Assembly: GCA_014654705.1 (NCBI GenBank)
Contig: JACVZY010000093.1
Coordinates: forward strand, 124,001 to 188,000
Length of the DNA stretch: 64,000 nucleotides
Source: Ignavibacteria bacterium
GTDB taxonomy: Bacteria > Bacteroidota > Ignavibacteria > Kapaibacteriales > UBA4661
Direction: 5' to 3'
A program made the translations under genes and the position numbers. Below are positions 62,086-64,000 of the stretch, one piece after another (positions within the stretch are counted from its first letter, which is position 1; each line of letters starts with the position of its first letter). Under the pieces are notes generated by a model. That model was given only the letters and a program-made list of their open reading frames with translations, searched no databases and had not been told where the DNA came from.

Positions 62086-64000
62086 ATGGCAAAACAGCCA
62101 CACGTTTCATCCAAACGGCATACGCCGCCGGGTAAATCCGCATCGAAGGCTTTCATCCCTGAACAGTATCATAGTGCTTTGTATTGCCTTGCATTGGGCG
62201 TAGCAGTACTCATATTTTTACGTGGGACTCTTTTCGGAAACGGTATTTTCTTTGCTTCCGACAATATTGCCTCCGGTAGCTTTGTTCCATATTTGGAAGC
62301 TGCCAAGAAAAGCAGCGATTTTCCACTCTGGATACCCAATATTTTTTCGGGTATGCCAAGTTACGCTGCGCTTCTAACCACCGGAGACCGTTGGTGGGAT
62401 TTTATTATGGTTGCATTTCATGCTGTGACCAATGGATTTGGAATCCTCTTCAAAAGCGATGCGGCTCGCGTTGGTTCGTATTATACTCTCTACGGAATCG
62501 GAGTATTTTTACTCATGCGGAGCAAGCAACAAAGTCGCTTTGCAGCTTTTTTCACGGCATTTGCAGCGATATTCTCAACCTTCATTATCGTGTGGGTGAT
62601 GATTGGGCATAATACTAAACCCATAGCACTTATGACCTTTCCGTATATTCTTCTTTGCCTTGAAAAGCTGCGTGAACGCCTTAGCATACTTTATGCCGCT
62701 CTACTTTTTGTTATTACTCATATTTTGGTTGAGTCCACGCACGTACAGATGGTCTTTTACGGTGTATGCTGTTTTGGGTTGTACATTGTATTCGAGCTTA
62801 TTAGTCGGCTTATCAAAAAAGAAACAATCACAGGTGTTCTCCGCGCTGCAGGAATCCTTGCCATTGCAGGCGGCTTATCCTTTGCTATGGCATCCGACCG
62901 CTATTTATCAGTGATGGAATATACTCAATACTCAACGCGCGGAACAGCACCTATCGAAAAAGCACTTGGTCAGAAACAAGATGTGGCAGGCGGGTTTGAT
63001 TATGAATATGCAACCAACTGGTCCTTCAGCCCACAAGAAATGATGACCTTTGTTGTTCCCAACTACTTTGGTTTCGGCAAAATGAAGGTTGGTGAAGAAA
63101 TGCAGAGTACCTATTGGGGGCAGATGCCTTTTACTGATGCCGCAAATTATATGGGCATTGGCGTATTGGCATTAGCAATTTTTGGGGCGTGGCATTGGCG
63201 GCGCGATACGTTTGTACAATTTCTCATTGCCACAGCACTTTTTGCACTTTTGCTCTCTTTTGGCAAAAATTTACCTCTTCTCTACAACATTTTTTTCAAT
63301 CTTGTTCCGAATTTCAACAAATTCCGTGCACCACAAATGGCACTTGCACTCACACAGTTTGCGGTGCCAATCCTTGCGGGTTATGGTATTTCAGGCTTGC
63401 TTTCTCAACGCCACAGCACAGACCGTGATCGTCATAAAGTCGTTGAACGTAAGTGGTTATTTCTCGGCGTTGGTGGAGCAGCATTGTTTTTACTGGCAGG
63501 GGCAATTTTTAATGTGCTTGGCAAAGAGCAATATGTCAAAGCTGTCGGTGCTGCAACGACAGAGCAATATCAGAGCGTACTCGCACAAGTTCGCGATAAT
63601 CCCCAGCAGCTTGCCGCCTACCAAGAACGAATCGCACAAATTGCTAACGAGCGTGGTCAGCAGATATATTCGCTCATGATTGACGACTGGTATATCACGG
63701 CTTTCTTGGGATTAGCATTTATGCTCACCGCATGGCTGTTAGTACGCGGAACACTTCCCGAATGGCTTGGCTTTACTCTTCTGGCATTCTTTTTAGTTAT
63801 TGACCTTTGGCGTGTTAGCTCACGCCCAATGGAAATTTCTAAGCAAAATTATGAGCAAACGGTTTTTCGCAAGACCGATGCCATTAGTTTTATTCAAAAC
63901 GACAAATCGCTCTTTCGCGTAGCAGACTTCAATCAATCGCCAAATGTAATGGCGTATTTTGGATTGCAACATATTCACGGCTATCATTCAGCAAAACTCC
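62086..64000 (+). CDS. YfhO-like multi-pass membrane protein, N-terminal part (runs off window)
   Basis: The frame is open from ATG 62086 to the right edge, 638 residues. A short charged leader is followed by about ten membrane helices, with loops such as FFASDNIASGSFVPYLEAA, IFSGMPSYAALLTTGDRWWD and NFNKFRAPQMALALTQFAVP that are typical of bacterial YfhO-type and related glycosyltransferase-C-like membrane proteins. Function is probably transfer of a polyprenyl-linked sugar, not shown here. GGAG stands before the start at 62073. It may be co-transcribed with batB-batD, 36 bp upstream. Confidence 0.7.
   Translation, partial: MAKQPHVSSKRHTPPGKSASKAFIPEQYHSALYCLALGVAVLIFLRGTLFGNGIFFASDNIASGSFVPYLEAAKKSSDFPLWIPNIFSGMPSYAALLTTGDRWWDFIMVAFHAVTNGFGILFKSDAARVGSYYTLYGIGVFLLMRSKQQSRFAAFFTAFAAIFSTFIIVWVMIGHNTKPIALMTFPYILLCLEKLRERLSILYAALLFVITHILVESTHVQMVFYGVCCFGLYIVFELISRLIKKETITGVLRAAGILAIAGGLSFAMASDRYLSVMEYTQYSTRGTAPIEKALGQKQDVAGGFDYEYATNWSFSPQEMMTFVVPNYFGFGKMKVGEEMQSTYWGQMPFTDAANYMGIGVLALAIFGAWHWRRDTFVQFLIATALFALLLSFGKNLPLLYNIFFNLVPNFNKFRAPQMALALTQFAVPILAGYGISGLLSQRHSTDRDRHKVVERKWLFLGVGGAALFLLAGAIFNVLGKEQYVKAVGAATTEQYQSVLAQVRDNPQQLAAYQERIAQIANERGQQIYSLMIDDWYITAFLGLAFMLTAWLLVRGTLPEWLGFTLLAFFLVIDLWRVSSRPMEISKQNYEQTVFRKTDAISFIQNDKSLFRVADFNQSPNVMAYFGLQHIHGYHSAKL

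Noticed and set aside
1-64000. tRNA, rRNA, SRP RNA, riboswitch, CRISPR, insertion sequences or prophage
   Set aside because: I looked in the intergenic spaces on both strands and found no cloverleaf, array or transposase/integrase gene. A covariance-model search would be decisive.

Overview
This 64 kb window is ordinary-density bacterial chromosome. About 47 protein genes lie on both strands. I see no rRNA, tRNA, CRISPR array, transposase or phage gene. The gene families, SPOR/TonB/OstA envelope genes, a Bat (aerotolerance) operon, a fused E1 alpha-beta 2-oxoacid dehydrogenase, Reg_prop sensors and promoter candidates of the form TTTG-N19/20-TANNTTTG point to the Bacteroidota/Chlorobiota (FCB) group. 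A Kapabacteria- or Ignavibacteria-like lineage is my best guess; that is inference, not a database result. GC looks moderate and even, with no obvious island of foreign composition.

Layout. 1-6.3 kb: a polysaccharide flippase cut by the window edge, upp, a TatD nuclease fused in frame to an outer-membrane barrel, an OstA/LptA-like protein, a divergent glycosyltransferase, then tsaB behind a small unknown gene. 6.5-15 kb: an MscS channel, divergent from a 1596-residue mosaic exported protein (VWA, WD40 propeller, ASH-like and OmpA-like domains), then a BatA-type VWA membrane protein. 15-24.3 kb, all minus strand: a cell-envelope run read as GH2-like membrane protein, TonB-box barrel, SPOR protein, TonB, HAD phosphatase, peptide deformylase and a YgjP-type metalloprotease. 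24.4-34.8 kb: PAP2 phosphatase, sensor kinase plus ribonuclease Z, a GCS2 ligase, a peroxiredoxin, and a minus-strand group dnaB, S41 protease, J-domain protein. 34.8-35.2 kb: an intergenic region with five TTTCCACA-like repeats (possible DnaA boxes) and two inverted repeats.

35.2-51 kb, mostly plus strand: prfA, a periplasmic-propeller adenylyl cyclase, a TonB-dependent receptor, a GMC alcohol oxidase, dtd, an aldo/keto reductase, an isolated nuoF, a YceI protein, ffh and rpsP. 52-64 kb: a NarL-type response regulator (minus), fused E1 alpha-beta, a small membrane protein and a Uma2 nuclease, a second E1 alpha, rplS, then batB-batC-batD and a YfhO-like membrane protein cut by the right edge.

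The main themes are envelope biogenesis and surface sensing, plus scattered housekeeping genes of translation, protein targeting and tRNA modification. The items most worth a second look are the TatD-barrel fusion, the GH2-like/TonB-box barrel/SPOR/TonB cluster with a degenerate glycosidase active site, the candidate origin-like repeats beside dnaB, and the VWA/WD40/OmpA mosaic.
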